Positions 1 through 10,298 of a stretch of 64,000 bases of DNA are shown here, in pieces. The stretch comes from Achromobacter deleyi (GTDB lineage: Bacteria; Pseudomonadota; Gammaproteobacteria; Burkholderiales; Burkholderiaceae_B): assembly GCF_902859705.1 (NCBI RefSeq), contig NZ_CADIJO010000006.1, forward strand, positions 124,001-188,000. Reading direction: 5' to 3'. The notes under the pieces are model-generated. The model made no database searches. It saw nothing but the letters and a program-made list of their open reading frames with translations, and had not been told where the DNA came from. Numbering within the stretch: the stretch's first letter is position 1; every line of letters starts with the position of its first letter. A program made the position numbers and the translations under genes.

Positions 1-1261
1 GCCGCACCGTTCGCGACCCGCCATATCGGGGTTTCGCATCGCCAACGCCCGACGGCGCCGGCCCTGGCTTGCGGTGCTTTGCGGCCTGCTTCTCCTGACC
101 GGCTGCGAACCTGCCGGTACCAAGCAAGCGGGCGGTGCGCTTCCCAATGATGCTTACGTGTGGCAACGGCGCTGGACACCGGCCGTGACCGGCGCGCTGG
201 CCGATGGCGCCGAATCCGTGCGGTCCTGGCGCGTGCTGGCGGCGGAAATGCGCGCCGACGGCGTCTGGTTCGACGCCGCGCCTGATCTCGCGGCGCTGGC
301 CGCAACCCAGCGGCCGGTGGTGGCGGTGCTGCGGCTGGATGGCCGCGTGGGCGCGCTACGGCCCGACGACATCATCGCGCGCGCCACCGCCACGCTGGCG
401 GCATGGCGCAATGCCGGCGTTACCCCCGCCGCACTTGAAATCGACTACGACTGCGCCACCTCGCAGTTGCCCGCCTACACCGCCATGCTGACCGACCTGA
501 AGCGCCGGCTGGCACCTGGCGTGGCGCTGTCGATCACCGCCTTGCCCACCTGGCTGAACAGCCCCGCGCTGGCCGCGCTGCTTACCGTGCCCGACGAAAC
601 CGTGCTGCAGGTCCATGCCGTGCAGGACCCCGCGCTGGGGCTGTTCAACGCCAAGCGCGCGCGCACCTGGCTGGATGCCTACGCGCGCCAGACCGGCCGG
701 CCTTGGCGCGTGGCGCTGCCCACATACGGCAGCCGCGTCGCCTGGGACGACAACGGCCGCATCGCCACCGTCGAAAGCGAGCGCCCCGCGCTGATGCCCG
801 GGGGCCGCTCGGCCGAACTCCTGGTCGCTCCGGCCGACATGGCGGCGTTTGTCGCCGCGCTGGACCGCGACCGGCCTGCGGGCCTGGCGGGCATCGTCTG
901 GTTCCGCTTGCCGACATCCGCCGACACGCGCGCCTGGAGCCTGCCGACGTGGCGCGCCGTGCTTGCGCGCCAGCCCTTGAACGCCGATGTGGCCGTCGCG
1001 GCGCAAACCGCGGGCCCCGGCGGCGCGCGCAACGTGCTGCTGGCCAACCGCGGCAACAGCGATGCGCCGCTGCCGTTTGCCATCCGGATCGATGCTGCCT
1101 GCCGCACGGCGGATGGCATCAACGGCTACACCCTTGAATACGATCGCCAGGGCCTGTATCTTCGCCGCGCGCAAGATGGGCTTTTGCGTGCCGGCGCCGA
1201 GCGCGCCATTGGATGGATACGCTGTGAATCCGCAACCCCGAGCCTTCATGTACAACCGTAA
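1..1261 (+). CDS. DUF3142 domain lipoprotein, 5' end outside window
   Basis: A GTG at 74 opens a 395-residue frame, but the frame is open back to the window edge. Just before the GTG it encodes an arginine-rich stretch (RRRRPWLA) that makes a proper n-region for the lipoprotein signal LLLLTGC, so the true start probably lies at or before base 1. The lipobox cysteine is residue 11 counted from the GTG. The body (APDLAALAATQRPVVAVLRLDG, EIDYDC, LQVHAVQD, ALPTYGSRVAW) resembles DUF3142, a TIM-barrel family related to glycoside hydrolases; no substrate is known to me. The stop overlaps the next gene by 14 bases, so the two are probably translated together. Family assignment is from recall of the motif pattern. 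Confidence 0.7.
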   Translation, partial: PHRSRPAISGFRIANARRRRPWLAVLCGLLLLTGCEPAGTKQAGGALPNDAYVWQRRWTPAVTGALADGAESVRSWRVLAAEMRADGVWFDAAPDLAALAATQRPVVAVLRLDGRVGALRPDDIIARATATLAAWRNAGVTPAALEIDYDCATSQLPAYTAMLTDLKRRLAPGVALSITALPTWLNSPALAALLTVPDETVLQVHAVQDPALGLFNAKRARTWLDAYARQTGRPWRVALPTYGSRVAWDDNGRIATVESERPALMPGGRSAELLVAPADMAAFVAALDRDRPAGLAGIVWFRLPTSADTRAWSLPTWRAVLARQPLNADVAVAAQTAGPGGARNVLLANRGNSDAPLPFAIRIDAACRTADGINGYTLEYDRQGLYLRRAQDGLLRAGAERAIGWIRCESATPSLHVQP

Positions 1262-3764
1262 ATCGCTTGCTGCCGCGCTACTGTTGGCCTGCGCCGCGGG
1301 CGTGGGCATCGTCATCGCCTGCGGCCCGGAATTCCCGCCGCAACTGCTGGATGATCGCGCCGGCACCCTGCAAGGCACGCCCGCCAATTCCTTCGCCTAC
1401 GAGGCCGCGCGGCTGACGCCGGCCACCGACGCGCTGCGCGCCAGCGAATCGGCGCTGCTGCCCGACGGCACCTACCGGTCCGACGCCACGCCGGAAGATT
1501 TCGATCCGGCGCTCAGCCCCAAGCAACGCGAGCAGATCCGCGCCATGCGCGCCAAGCCCGACGGCGATCAAGCCTATGCGGCCGGTCCAGGCCTGCCTGA
1601 GGCCGTACGCCTGTATGTCGCGGCCGCGGTGGACTACCGGACGGCCGCGCAAGGCCAGGGCGACATGCGCCTGGACCGTGCCCGCAAAAGGCTGCACGCC
1701 CTATTGGCATTGCCCGCGGCGCAGGCCGCGTCGCGCAGCGTCTGGGCGGCCTATCTGCTGGCGGAAATGGGAGACGACGAAGCCGCATATGGCCCGCCCG
1801 ACGAGCATTCGCATGAAGCCAGCCACGATGCGCACGCCTGGCGCGCCCAAGACGCCGAGGCCTACGTCCGCGTTCGCGCGCTGGCGCTGCGCGGCGACGC
1901 CGATCCGCTGGGCCTGGCGGTGGCCAGCTACGGCCAGCAAGCCCGCCTGTACCTGACCGGCGCCCAAGGCCCTTGCACGTACGACGATCTGATCAACACC
2001 ACGGCCTGCATGGACGCCATCACGCCCGCCGACCTGAAGCTTGCCGTACGCCTGTACGCCGACCAGGCCGCCCGCGGTTCCGGCAGCGGCCTCGCATCGC
2101 TGCGCCTGCTCGCCAACTGGGCGTTGACCGCCCCAGGCCGCGCCGCGCGCCTGGTCGCCGACCCGATCGGCCAGCGCCTGCTGGTGGCCTACGGGCTGGC
2201 CCGCGTGGGCGACATCGTCGACGGCAACCCGGACAGCGCCAACGATGTCTGGGCTACCTTCGACGCGACCGGCCGACTTGGCCTGGCCGATGCCGCCACC
2301 GGCCGGCCCGACCTCACCCCCAATCCCGCGCTGCAATCGCTGGTGGCCGCCTTGCAGACGCAGGACCCGCAGCGCATCGCCGATGCCGACCGGGTGGCCG
2401 CGCTGGCGTATCGCGTGGGCCGCTACGACCTGGCGCAGGCGCTGGCCGAGCGGCTCGATACGGCGCTGGCCTGGTGGGTGCGCGCCAAGCTGGCCGTGCG
2501 CCAGGGCGACACCGAACGCGCCGCGCACGCCTACACGCAGGCCCTGGCGGCATTTCCGCGTGCGGACGGCAGCCTGGAACCCAACGCGGGCGCACTGCTC
2601 AAGGCTGAACAAGGCGTGTTGTCCTTGTCGCGCGGCCAATATGTCGAAGCGCTTGACCAGCTCTATCGCGCCGCCGCCCATCGCGACGGCGAAGCGCCGC
2701 CCGAAGAAGGCTGGCCCCTGTCGCCGTACTGGAACGACGCCGCCTACGTGGCCGAACGCGTGCTGACTACGGACGAACTCAAGGCCTATGTCGACCGCCA
2801 GGCCCCGGCCTCGCCGCCGCCATCGCGACCGCCCGGCTTCAGCCGCTACACCACCGACCAGTTCTACGAATGGAGCCGCCTGCACCAGCCGCCCGTGCAC
2901 GACCGCCTGCGCCAACTGCTGGCGCGCAGGCTGGTGCGCGAGGGCCGGGTAGACGAGGCACTGCCCTATTTCCCGGCCGACGCCGACCCGCGCTTCGCGT
3001 CCCTGGCCTACCAGGATGGCGACTGGAAGATCGTGGAATCCAACGTGCGCCAGCGCGCCGCCGAGTACGGCGATGCGCTGCTGGCCGCCGGCAACGCCTG
3101 GGGCCGCACCTCGCGCGCGCAGGCCTGGTACGCCGCCGCCACCTTGGCGCGTCGTGACGGCATGCGGATCATGGGTTACGAACAGGGCCCCGATTACGCC
3201 GTGTACGACGGCAGCTACGCAGCCGGCGCCGGCCGTGAGGCCAATCCCTGGTGGCGGGAAGCCCGCGCCAATGCCGGCCAACCGCTGGATACGCCATTGC
3301 AACGCGCCGAAGCCGACCTGCCCGGCCCGTTCGTGACGCAGGAAGAACGGGTGCGCTACGCCGCCAGCGAAGCCAAGCCCGACGTGCGCTACCACTACCG
3401 CCAGATCGCCGCTGACTACGCGCTGAAAGCTGCCGACCAGTTGCCGACCCGCTCGCAGGCCTTCGCCGCCGTGCTTTGCCGCGGCGCGCGCTACGTCATC
3501 GACGACACGCCGGATCGCGCCACCGCCATCTACCTGCGCTATGTGGACCAGGGCGCCCAGGTGCCATTCAGCGACACCTTCGGCCGTGAATGCCCCGAGC
3601 CGGACTTCCAATCCGCCTCGCGCTTTCACTACATCCAGGCCTGGAAGGCGTGGGAACGCGTGCGCCATCAGCATCCGGGGCTGCTCTTGGCCGGCGGCCT
3701 GCTGGTATTGGCGGCGCTGGGCGCGGGCATCTGGGCCTGGCGGCCGCGAGGCAGCAAACCCTGA
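1248..3764 (+). CDS. Large repeat-rich lipoprotein with C-terminal membrane segment
   Basis: An 838-residue protein starting at the ATG inside the end of the DUF3142 gene. Residues 1-25 form a lipoprotein signal (MYNRKS then a hydrophobic run ending VIAC, Cys25). The body is alanine/aspartate/arginine-rich and helical, with TPR-like stretches (for example AKLAVRQGDTERAAHAYTQA, then RGQYVEALDQLYRAA). A hydrophobic segment near the C-terminus (about residues 808-830, GLLLAGGLLVLAALGAG) is followed by a short basic tail (RPRGSKP). A lipid anchor at one end and a membrane span at the other is unusual. The frame is open further upstream to 987, but the lipobox and coupling favour 1248. Function unknown; an envelope scaffold working with the DUF3142 protein is a guess. 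Confidence 0.7.
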   Translation: MYNRKSLAAALLLACAAGVGIVIACGPEFPPQLLDDRAGTLQGTPANSFAYEAARLTPATDALRASESALLPDGTYRSDATPEDFDPALSPKQREQIRAMRAKPDGDQAYAAGPGLPEAVRLYVAAAVDYRTAAQGQGDMRLDRARKRLHALLALPAAQAASRSVWAAYLLAEMGDDEAAYGPPDEHSHEASHDAHAWRAQDAEAYVRVRALALRGDADPLGLAVASYGQQARLYLTGAQGPCTYDDLINTTACMDAITPADLKLAVRLYADQAARGSGSGLASLRLLANWALTAPGRAARLVADPIGQRLLVAYGLARVGDIVDGNPDSANDVWATFDATGRLGLADAATGRPDLTPNPALQSLVAALQTQDPQRIADADRVAALAYRVGRYDLAQALAERLDTALAWWVRAKLAVRQGDTERAAHAYTQALAAFPRADGSLEPNAGALLKAEQGVLSLSRGQYVEALDQLYRAAAHRDGEAPPEEGWPLSPYWNDAAYVAERVLTTDELKAYVDRQAPASPPPSRPPGFSRYTTDQFYEWSRLHQPPVHDRLRQLLARRLVREGRVDEALPYFPADADPRFASLAYQDGDWKIVESNVRQRAAEYGDALLAAGNAWGRTSRAQAWYAAATLARRDGMRIMGYEQGPDYAVYDGSYAAGAGREANPWWREARANAGQPLDTPLQRAEADLPGPFVTQEERVRYAASEAKPDVRYHYRQIAADYALKAADQLPTRSQAFAAVLCRGARYVIDDTPDRATAIYLRYVDQGAQVPFSDTFGRECPEPDFQSASRFHYIQAWKAWERVRHQHPGLLLAGGLLVLAALGAGIWAWRPRGSKP

Positions 3765-3836
3765 GCGGGGTCTGCCTAAAAGCGGGGCTGCTAATAAAGA
3801 AGAGCGCTCGGAAAGAAGATCGCTCGGACGCGGCCC

Positions 3837-4988
3837 CTAGGACAGCGTCGGCAGCTCGACCCGGCGCATCAGCTCGCGCCAGTGGTCCGCCACCCGGGCG
3901 CGCACCCGCAGGTCGGCGCCCACGCGCTCGGCGTCAATGAATTCGTACCGTGGGGCGGCCTCCAGCCGCTCCAGCAGCGGCAGCTTGACCAGGCCGGCGG
4001 CCTCGCCCAGCAGCATCGGCGCCAGGTAGACCAGCAGTTCGTCGATGCAACCGGCCGCCACCAATGCGCCGCTCAGGCCGGCGCCCGCCTCGACATGGAC
4101 TTCGTTGAACTGCTCGGCAGCGAACCAGCGCATCATCGCCGGCAGGTCGACCCGGTGGGGCTCCTGCCCAGGCAGCTCGACCACCCGCACATTCCTGGCC
4201 GCCAACCGCGCGGCTTTGGCGGCATCGGCGCGGGCCGTGAACACGATGACCTCGCCGCCATCGATCAGGCGCGCGTCTTCCGGCAGCTCGAAGCGGCCGT
4301 CGACCACTGCCCGGCGCGGCTGGCGCGGTGTGGCCACGCTGCGCACGGTCAGTTGCGGGTCGTCTTTCAGTACGGTGCCGATGCCGGTCAGGACCACGCA
4401 GCTGCGCGCGCGCCAGCGGTGTCCGTCGGCGCGCGCCTCGGGGCCGGTGATCCACTGTGATACGCCGTTATGCAGCGCGCTGCGGCCGTCCAGCGACGTG
4501 GCCATCTTCAGCCAGGTCCAGGGCAGCCCGCGACTCATCCGCGACATGAAACCCGCGTTGATGGCCAGCGCCTCGTCGCGGCACACACCTGTGGTGACGG
4601 CAATGCCGGCCTCGCGCAGCCGCGCCAGGCCCCGGCCATTGACCAGGGGATTGGGGTCGCCCAACGCCACCACCACCCGGGCCGGCCTGGCGGCCAGCAA
4701 GGCGTCCACGCAAGGCGGCGTACGGCCGAAATGGCTGCACGGCTCCAGCGTGACATACACCGTGGCGCCGGCCACCGATTCACCCCGTGCCTGCGCATCG
4801 CGCAGCGCGCCGACCTCGGCGTGCGGGCCGCCCGGCGGCTGGGTCGCGCCTTCGCCCAGCACCCGCCCATCGCGCACGATCACGCAGCCCACCCGCGGAT
4901 TGGGGGCCGTGGTGTACATGACGGTCTGCGCCAGCGCCAGGGCGCGCCGCATCCAGGTAAGGTCGTCGGAGTCGTAGGGGTGCGTCAT
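3837..4988 (-). CDS. ribD: Riboflavin biosynthesis deaminase/reductase RibD
   Basis: Bifunctional enzyme for the second and third steps of riboflavin synthesis: zinc-dependent deamination of the pyrimidine formed by GTP cyclohydrolase II, then NADPH reduction of the ribose. The 383-residue protein has the deaminase signature HAE (residues 56-58) and PCSHFGRTPPC (83-93), with the His and two Cys that bind zinc. The C-terminal half is the DHFR-like reductase (SLDGRSALHNGVSQWITG, then HVEAGAGLSGALV). The chosen start gives MTHPYDSDDLTWM, matching the family; upstream codons read into non-homologous sequence. It is separated from nrdR by two plus-strand genes that appear to be inserted in a commonly seen glyA-nrdR-ribD order. 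Confidence 0.95.
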   Translation of the reverse strand: MTHPYDSDDLTWMRRALALAQTVMYTTAPNPRVGCVIVRDGRVLGEGATQPPGGPHAEVGALRDAQARGESVAGATVYVTLEPCSHFGRTPPCVDALLAARPARVVVALGDPNPLVNGRGLARLREAGIAVTTGVCRDEALAINAGFMSRMSRGLPWTWLKMATSLDGRSALHNGVSQWITGPEARADGHRWRARSCVVLTGIGTVLKDDPQLTVRSVATPRQPRRAVVDGRFELPEDARLIDGGEVIVFTARADAAKAARLAARNVRVVELPGQEPHRVDLPAMMRWFAAEQFNEVHVEAGAGLSGALVAAGCIDELLVYLAPMLLGEAAGLVKLPLLERLEAAPRYEFIDAERVGADLRVRARVADHWRELMRRVELPTLS

Positions 4989-5202
4989 GCCTGCGATTGT
5001 ATGTCCGCCGCCCGCCGCAAGCACCCAGGGCGGCCGGTCGGCGAACACCCCGCGCCCTGCCGCGCTATGATCCTCACAAGGGGCGTTTCAGCATGTCCGT
5101 TTTGGGCCGACGCTGGTCTGGAGCGGCCTCGCCCAGGGGGCTCGCCAGGGCGACAATGCCTGCCATACCCCCCTGAAATTCCACGGCACGGAGCCCGGAA
5201 CC

Positions 5203-5769
5203 ATGAAACAAGCACTGATAGTCATTGACGTCCAGGATTCCTTCCGGCAACGTCCGTTTTGGGACGAATCCGAATACCCGGCATTCGTCTCGCAACTCCA
5301 GGGCCTGATCGATTCGGCCGTGGCGCGCGGCATTCCGGTGCTGCAGGTGTTCCACATCAGCGCCGCCAACGATGCCGCCAATCCGTTTTCCCTGGCCTCC
5401 GGCCACGTCAAGACGCTGGACGAAATCCGCATTTCGCCTGATGCCGTGTTCCACAAGACGGTGCATTCGTCGCTGTATGCCAAGGGCGCCGACGGCTCGA
5501 CCCTGCAGGACTGGCTGGCCGCGAACGGCATCGAAGGCGTGATCGTCAGCGGCATCCGCACCGAACAGTGCTGCGAAACCACCACCCGGCACGCCAGCGA
5601 CGCCGGCTACAAGGTCGTGTTCCCGACCGACGCCACGCTGACCTTCGCCATGCAAAGCCCGTCGGGCCAGCACTACACCCCCGCGGAAATCCGCGACCGC
5701 ACCGAACTCGTGCTGCAAGGACGCTTTGCCCGCATCGCGCGCGCGGCCGACGCCTTCGCCAGCGCCTGA
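5203..5769 (+). CDS. Isochorismatase-family cysteine hydrolase
   Basis: A 188-residue protein that is nearly all one isochorismatase-like domain. The expected triad is visible: Asp9 in ALIVIDVQDSF, Lys85 in HKTVHSS, and Cys123 in SGIRTEQCCETT. Members hydrolyse amides, carbamoyl groups or isochorismate in the cytoplasm; the substrate cannot be read from the sequence. The next gene, 26 bases downstream on the same strand, is a GlxA-type regulator, a pairing often seen with these hydrolases. The pair likely forms a small self-regulated operon. Confidence 0.85.
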   Translation: MKQALIVIDVQDSFRQRPFWDESEYPAFVSQLQGLIDSAVARGIPVLQVFHISAANDAANPFSLASGHVKTLDEIRISPDAVFHKTVHSSLYAKGADGSTLQDWLAANGIEGVIVSGIRTEQCCETTTRHASDAGYKVVFPTDATLTFAMQSPSGQHYTPAEIRDRTELVLQGRFARIARAADAFASA

Positions 5770-5795
5770 TCGGGCGCCTTCGGATACGAGCCGCA

Positions 5796-6755
5796 ATGAT
5801 TCCCGTGCACTTCGTACTGCCCCGGGGCATCGTGCTGCTGGACGTGGCGGGCCCAGCCGAGGCCTTTCGGGTCGCCAACAAGCTGTGCCCCGACGCGTTC
5901 ACGCAGCACTTCTGCGGCCCGTCCACGGAAATCGAAAGCGGCATTCCCGGCCTGCACCTGGCGCGCATCCAGCCGCTGCCCGACAGCCTGCCGCCCGAAG
6001 CCCTGGTGATCGTCTCGGGCGTGGTCGGCAAACCCACCCGCCTGGACGAACCCGAGGCGCGCCGCATCATCGACTGGCTGGCGGTACGGCATCCGGCCGA
6101 TGGCTTCACGCTGATGACCGTCTGCGCCGGGGCATTGTTCGCCGCCGCGGCCGGCCTGACACGCCAGCGCGACTGCACCACGCACCACAGCTGCCTGGCG
6201 CAGCTTGCCGCCATGGATCCCACCGCCCGGCTGCACGACAACCGCATCTTCGTCGAAGACGGCAACCTGGTCAGCAGCGCCGGCATCACCGCCGGCATCG
6301 ACCTGGCGCTGCACATGGTGTCGCGGCATTGCGGGCCGCGCGTGGCCAGCGAGGTGGCGCGCGACATGGTGGTCTACCAGCGCCGCGCGGGCACCGATTC
6401 GGCGCTGTCGCCGTGGCTGGAACACCGCAATCACATGCATCCCGGCGTGCACCGCGTGCAGGACGCCGTGGTGCGCAATCCGGCCGCAGCCTGGTCGGCG
6501 CAATCGCTGGCCGAGCAGGCCCACACCAGCGCGCGGCATCTCACGCGGCTGTTCCGCGAGCACGCGGGCTGCACGCCGATGGACTATCTGTATCAGATCC
6601 GCGTCGCGCTGGCGCGCGACATGCTGCGCGAAACGCGCTTGAACCTGGAACTGGTGGCGGAAAAATCGGGCTTTGGTTCGGCCCAGCATCTGCGCCGCGT
6701 ATGGCGCCGGTTCCAGCCGCAGACGCCAAGCATGGCGCGGGCGGAACCTCAATAG
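5796..6755 (+). CDS. GlxA-family AraC-type transcriptional regulator
   Basis: A 319-residue regulator with an N-terminal DJ-1/PfpI domain (about 1-165; nucleophile-elbow-like Cys110 in TVCAGALFAAA) and a C-terminal AraC DNA-binding domain with two helix-turn-helix units (about 215-310; SLAEQAHTSARHLTRLFRE and VAEKSGFGSAQHLRRVWRRF). The ATG at 5796 gives MIPVHFVLPRGIVLLD, the usual start of the DJ-1 fold; the frame extends further back inside the preceding hydrolase gene but without homology. It probably senses a nitrogenous small molecule and controls the preceding hydrolase gene; that role is inferred from the neighbourhood. Confidence 0.88.
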   Translation: MIPVHFVLPRGIVLLDVAGPAEAFRVANKLCPDAFTQHFCGPSTEIESGIPGLHLARIQPLPDSLPPEALVIVSGVVGKPTRLDEPEARRIIDWLAVRHPADGFTLMTVCAGALFAAAAGLTRQRDCTTHHSCLAQLAAMDPTARLHDNRIFVEDGNLVSSAGITAGIDLALHMVSRHCGPRVASEVARDMVVYQRRAGTDSALSPWLEHRNHMHPGVHRVQDAVVRNPAAAWSAQSLAEQAHTSARHLTRLFREHAGCTPMDYLYQIRVALARDMLRETRLNLELVAEKSGFGSAQHLRRVWRRFQPQTPSMARAEPQ

Positions 6756-6768
6756 ACGGCGCGCGCCG

Positions 6769-7248
6769 TCATTCCTTGCGCAGCTTGCCCGGCAGCAGCG
6801 GCCCCTGCATTTCGCGGATGGCCTCGACGAATTCGCCGATGTCCTCGAAGCTCTTGTAGACCGACGCGAACCGCACGTAGGCCACCTTGTCGAGCTTGCG
6901 CAGCTCGGTCATGACCAGTTCGCCGATATGTTCGGTGGGCACTTCACGCAAGCCGCTGGCCAGCAGCTGTTCTTCGATGCGGGCCACGGCCCCGTCTACG
7001 TCTTCGGTGCTGACCGGCCGCTTGCGCAGCGCCAGGCTCAGGCTGGCGCGCAGCTTGGCCGGGTCGTATTCGCTACGGCTGCCGTTGCGCTTGACGACCG
7101 ACGGCATGGCAAGCTCCACCCGTTCGTACGTGGTGAATCGCTTGTCACAGGACTGGCAGCGGCGCCGGCGGCGGATGGCGTCGCCCTCTTCCGAGACACG
7201 GCTGTCGACGACCTGCGTTTCGGAATTGCCGCAAAATGGACACCGCAT
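6769..7248 (-). CDS. nrdR: Transcriptional repressor NrdR
   Basis: ATP/dATP-sensing repressor of ribonucleotide reductase genes. The 159-residue protein has the N-terminal zinc finger (Cys3, Cys6, Cys31, Cys34; [17 protein letters not shown] and [18 protein letters not shown]), followed by an ATP-cone domain ([20 protein letters not shown]). The start was chosen at MRCPFC, the invariant N-terminus of the family. It lies directly downstream of glyA, as in many betaproteobacteria, but a hairpin with a T-rich tail between them may separate their transcripts. Its likely target, nrdAB, is in the same window with two matching operator boxes. Confidence 0.97.
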   Translation of the reverse strand: MRCPFCGNSETQVVDSRVSEEGDAIRRRRRCQSCDKRFTTYERVELAMPSVVKRNGSRSEYDPAKLRASLSLALRKRPVSTEDVDGAVARIEEQLLASGLREVPTEHIGELVMTELRKLDKVAYVRFASVYKSFEDIGEFVEAIREMQGPLLPGKLRKE

Positions 7249-7302
7249 GTGTGATCCCTGAAAACACGGAAAGGCAATAATTCGTCGACATTGTAACGAT
7301 GA

Positions 7303-7342
7303 AACAAACAAAAGGACGGCCCCTTGCGGAGCCGTCCTTTGC
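7303..7342 (-). terminator. Rho-independent terminator after glyA
   Basis: Perfect 10-bp stem (AAAGGACGGC, 10-nt loop, GCCGTCCTTT) at 7311-7340. On the minus strand it is followed by TTGTTTGTTT. It lies between the glyA stop and the nrdR start, so it may attenuate readthrough from glyA into nrdR. Confidence 0.75.
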
Positions 7343-7377
7343 GCGGGCCGGGCGGCTGACGCCGCCACGGCGCCGTT

Positions 7378-8628
<1,251 letters not shown>

Positions 8629-8834
8629 GACGGGAGGTTCCTGAAGCGGGTAAGAGAGGAGGAAACTGCGCCCGGGCGGGTAAACCCGGATAATGACGAA
8701 TAGTTTACCGCGTCATCTCGATTCCCTTGTCGCCAAAATGCCCCGAATGGCGGCAAAATTCCCGGCATGGACGCGAAATATCTGACATTTCCCCACACCG
8801 GGAAAACGCGCTCATCCCGACTTGAGAAACTTTC

Positions 8835-9473
8835 ATGCAAACCCAGACCTTGATCGCCTACACCCTGGTCGCCGCCGTCAGCGTCGTCACCCCCGGCCCC
8901 GCCAGCATCCTGGCCATGCGCAATGGCGCGGCCGGCGGCCTGCGCGCGGTGCTGCCGTCGTCGTTGGGCAACGTCACCGGCCTGTTCCTGCTGTCGGCCG
9001 CCGCCATGCTGGGCCTGGGTGTGGTGCTGCAATCGTCGGCGCTGCTGTTCGCGGCGCTCAAGATCGCCGGCGCCGCCTACCTGATCTACCTGGGCCTGCG
9101 CCATCTGCTGGGCCGCAGCAGCGTGGCCGCGCCGCCGCCCGACCCCCAGGGGCGCCCGCCCCGCGGCGCCTGGGCGCTCTACCTGGAAGCCACCTTCGTG
9201 GCCGGCCTGAACCCCAAGCCCATCCTGTTCTTCACCGCGCTGTTCCCGCAATTCCTGAACGCCGCCGAGCCGCTCTTGCCGCAGTTCTTCATCCTGACCG
9301 GCATCTTCATGGGCATGTCGCTGCCCTCGCTGCTGGCCTACGGCCTTCTGGCGCGGCGCGCCCGGCGCCTGTTCCAGCAACCGCGCGCCGTGCTGTGGAT
9401 CAACCGCGCGGTGGGTTCGGTGTTCGTCGCCTTCGGCGTGGCACTGCTGCGCCTGAAACGCGCGACCGGTTGA
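8835..9473 (+). CDS. LysE/RhtB-family amino acid exporter
   Basis: A 212-residue inner-membrane protein with about six hydrophobic helices. The N-terminal family signature TPGPASILAMRNGAAGG (about residues 19-35) is clear, as is GAAYLIYLGLRHLLG near 78-92 and the conserved NPKPILFF motif in the second half. Members export amino acids and derivatives such as homoserine, threonine or lysine; the substrate here is unknown. It stands alone, divergent from glyA, and ends before a strong terminator. Confidence 0.88.
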   Translation: MQTQTLIAYTLVAAVSVVTPGPASILAMRNGAAGGLRAVLPSSLGNVTGLFLLSAAAMLGLGVVLQSSALLFAALKIAGAAYLIYLGLRHLLGRSSVAAPPPDPQGRPPRGAWALYLEATFVAGLNPKPILFFTALFPQFLNAAEPLLPQFFILTGIFMGMSLPSLLAYGLLARRARRLFQQPRAVLWINRAVGSVFVAFGVALLRLKRATG

Positions 9474-9494
9474 CGGACGCCCCTGCCGCCAGCC

Positions 9495-9530
9495 AATAAA
9501 AAGGGCCGCATTCAAGCGGCCCTTTTTTTG
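9495..9530 (+). terminator. Rho-independent terminator after LysE-family gene
   Basis: Stem AAAGGGCCGC / GCGGCCCTTT with a short ATTCAA loop, flanked by an A-run and a T-run of seven. It can act in both directions and also closes the convergent ybhB-like gene. Confidence 0.88.
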
Positions 9531-9544
9531 TACCCCTGCGTCGA

Positions 9545-10201
9545 TCAGGACGCCGAGGTTGCGCCGATCTGCTTGGGCGCCAGCTTCGGGTTGAGCGTGT
9601 AGGTGCCCGTCAGCGACGCCTGGGCCAGCACGTGCTTCTGCAACGCCCGCAGCGCATCTTCACCGGTGAAGGCGCCCTGCAGGTTCAGCGTATGCACATC
9701 CAGCGCGTACAGCGTGAACACATAGCGGTGCACCAGCGCGTCGTTCCAGGGCGGGCACGGGCCGTCGTAGCCGAAGTAGTCGCCGCTCATGTCGTGGTCG
9801 TTGGCGAACCAGGACGAATACGAGTTGATGCCCTGGCGGGCATCCAGCGGCGCCAGCGGGCCGCCCTTGCCACGCGGCGTGATGCCGTTGGAAAAGGCGC
9901 CCTCTTCGATGTCGCGCATGTCGGCGGACAGGTCCACCAGCACCCAGTGGAAGAAATCCACGCGCGGCAGGTCAGCCGGCACTTCGCGGCCTTCCTGGTT
10001 GACGTCGTCGGGCTTGGAGGGCACGTCCGGATCGTGGCAGATCAAGGCAAACGACTGCGTCCCCGCCGGGACGTCGTCCCAGGAAAACTGCGGGTTGAAG
10101 TTGTCTGCCAGCGCGACGTGCGATTGCGCATCGATCTTGCCGAAGGCGTAGCGCTCCGGAATCGACTCGTTATCGGAAAAAGACAAACTCGAAAGTTTCA
10201 T
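9545..10201 (-). CDS. YbhB/YbcL-family PEBP-like protein
   Basis: A 218-residue phosphatidylethanolamine-binding-protein-like protein (Raf kinase inhibitor-like in bacteria). Family hallmarks are FALICHDPDVPS, DFFHWVLVDL, the glycine-rich GITPRGKGG and YFGYDGPCPPWNDALVHRY. The bacterial family binds small anionic ligands; no certain role is known. The start at 10201 has a strong ribosome binding site (AGGAG, 7 bases ahead) and gives MKLSSLSFSD, fitting the family better than an ATG eight codons upstream. It sits between convergent lysE-like and codirectional tyrS genes. Confidence 0.88.
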   Translation of the reverse strand: MKLSSLSFSDNESIPERYAFGKIDAQSHVALADNFNPQFSWDDVPAGTQSFALICHDPDVPSKPDDVNQEGREVPADLPRVDFFHWVLVDLSADMRDIEEGAFSNGITPRGKGGPLAPLDARQGINSYSSWFANDHDMSGDYFGYDGPCPPWNDALVHRYVFTLYALDVHTLNLQGAFTGEDALRALQKHVLAQASLTGTYTLNPKLAPKQIGATSAS

Positions 10202-10298
10202 GTCGTGCTCCTTGAAGTGCCGCAAAGGCGTCCCTGCCCCTGACCATGCCTCCAGCGTATCAAAAACTTTGCGATGATGGGTTCACAAAAGTTCGCAA

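Noticed and set aside
5095..5263. Direct repeat GTCCGTTTTGGG as an attachment site
   Set aside because: One copy is inside a conserved coding region and there is no integrase or flanking mobile gene; kept only as a weak possible regulator site.
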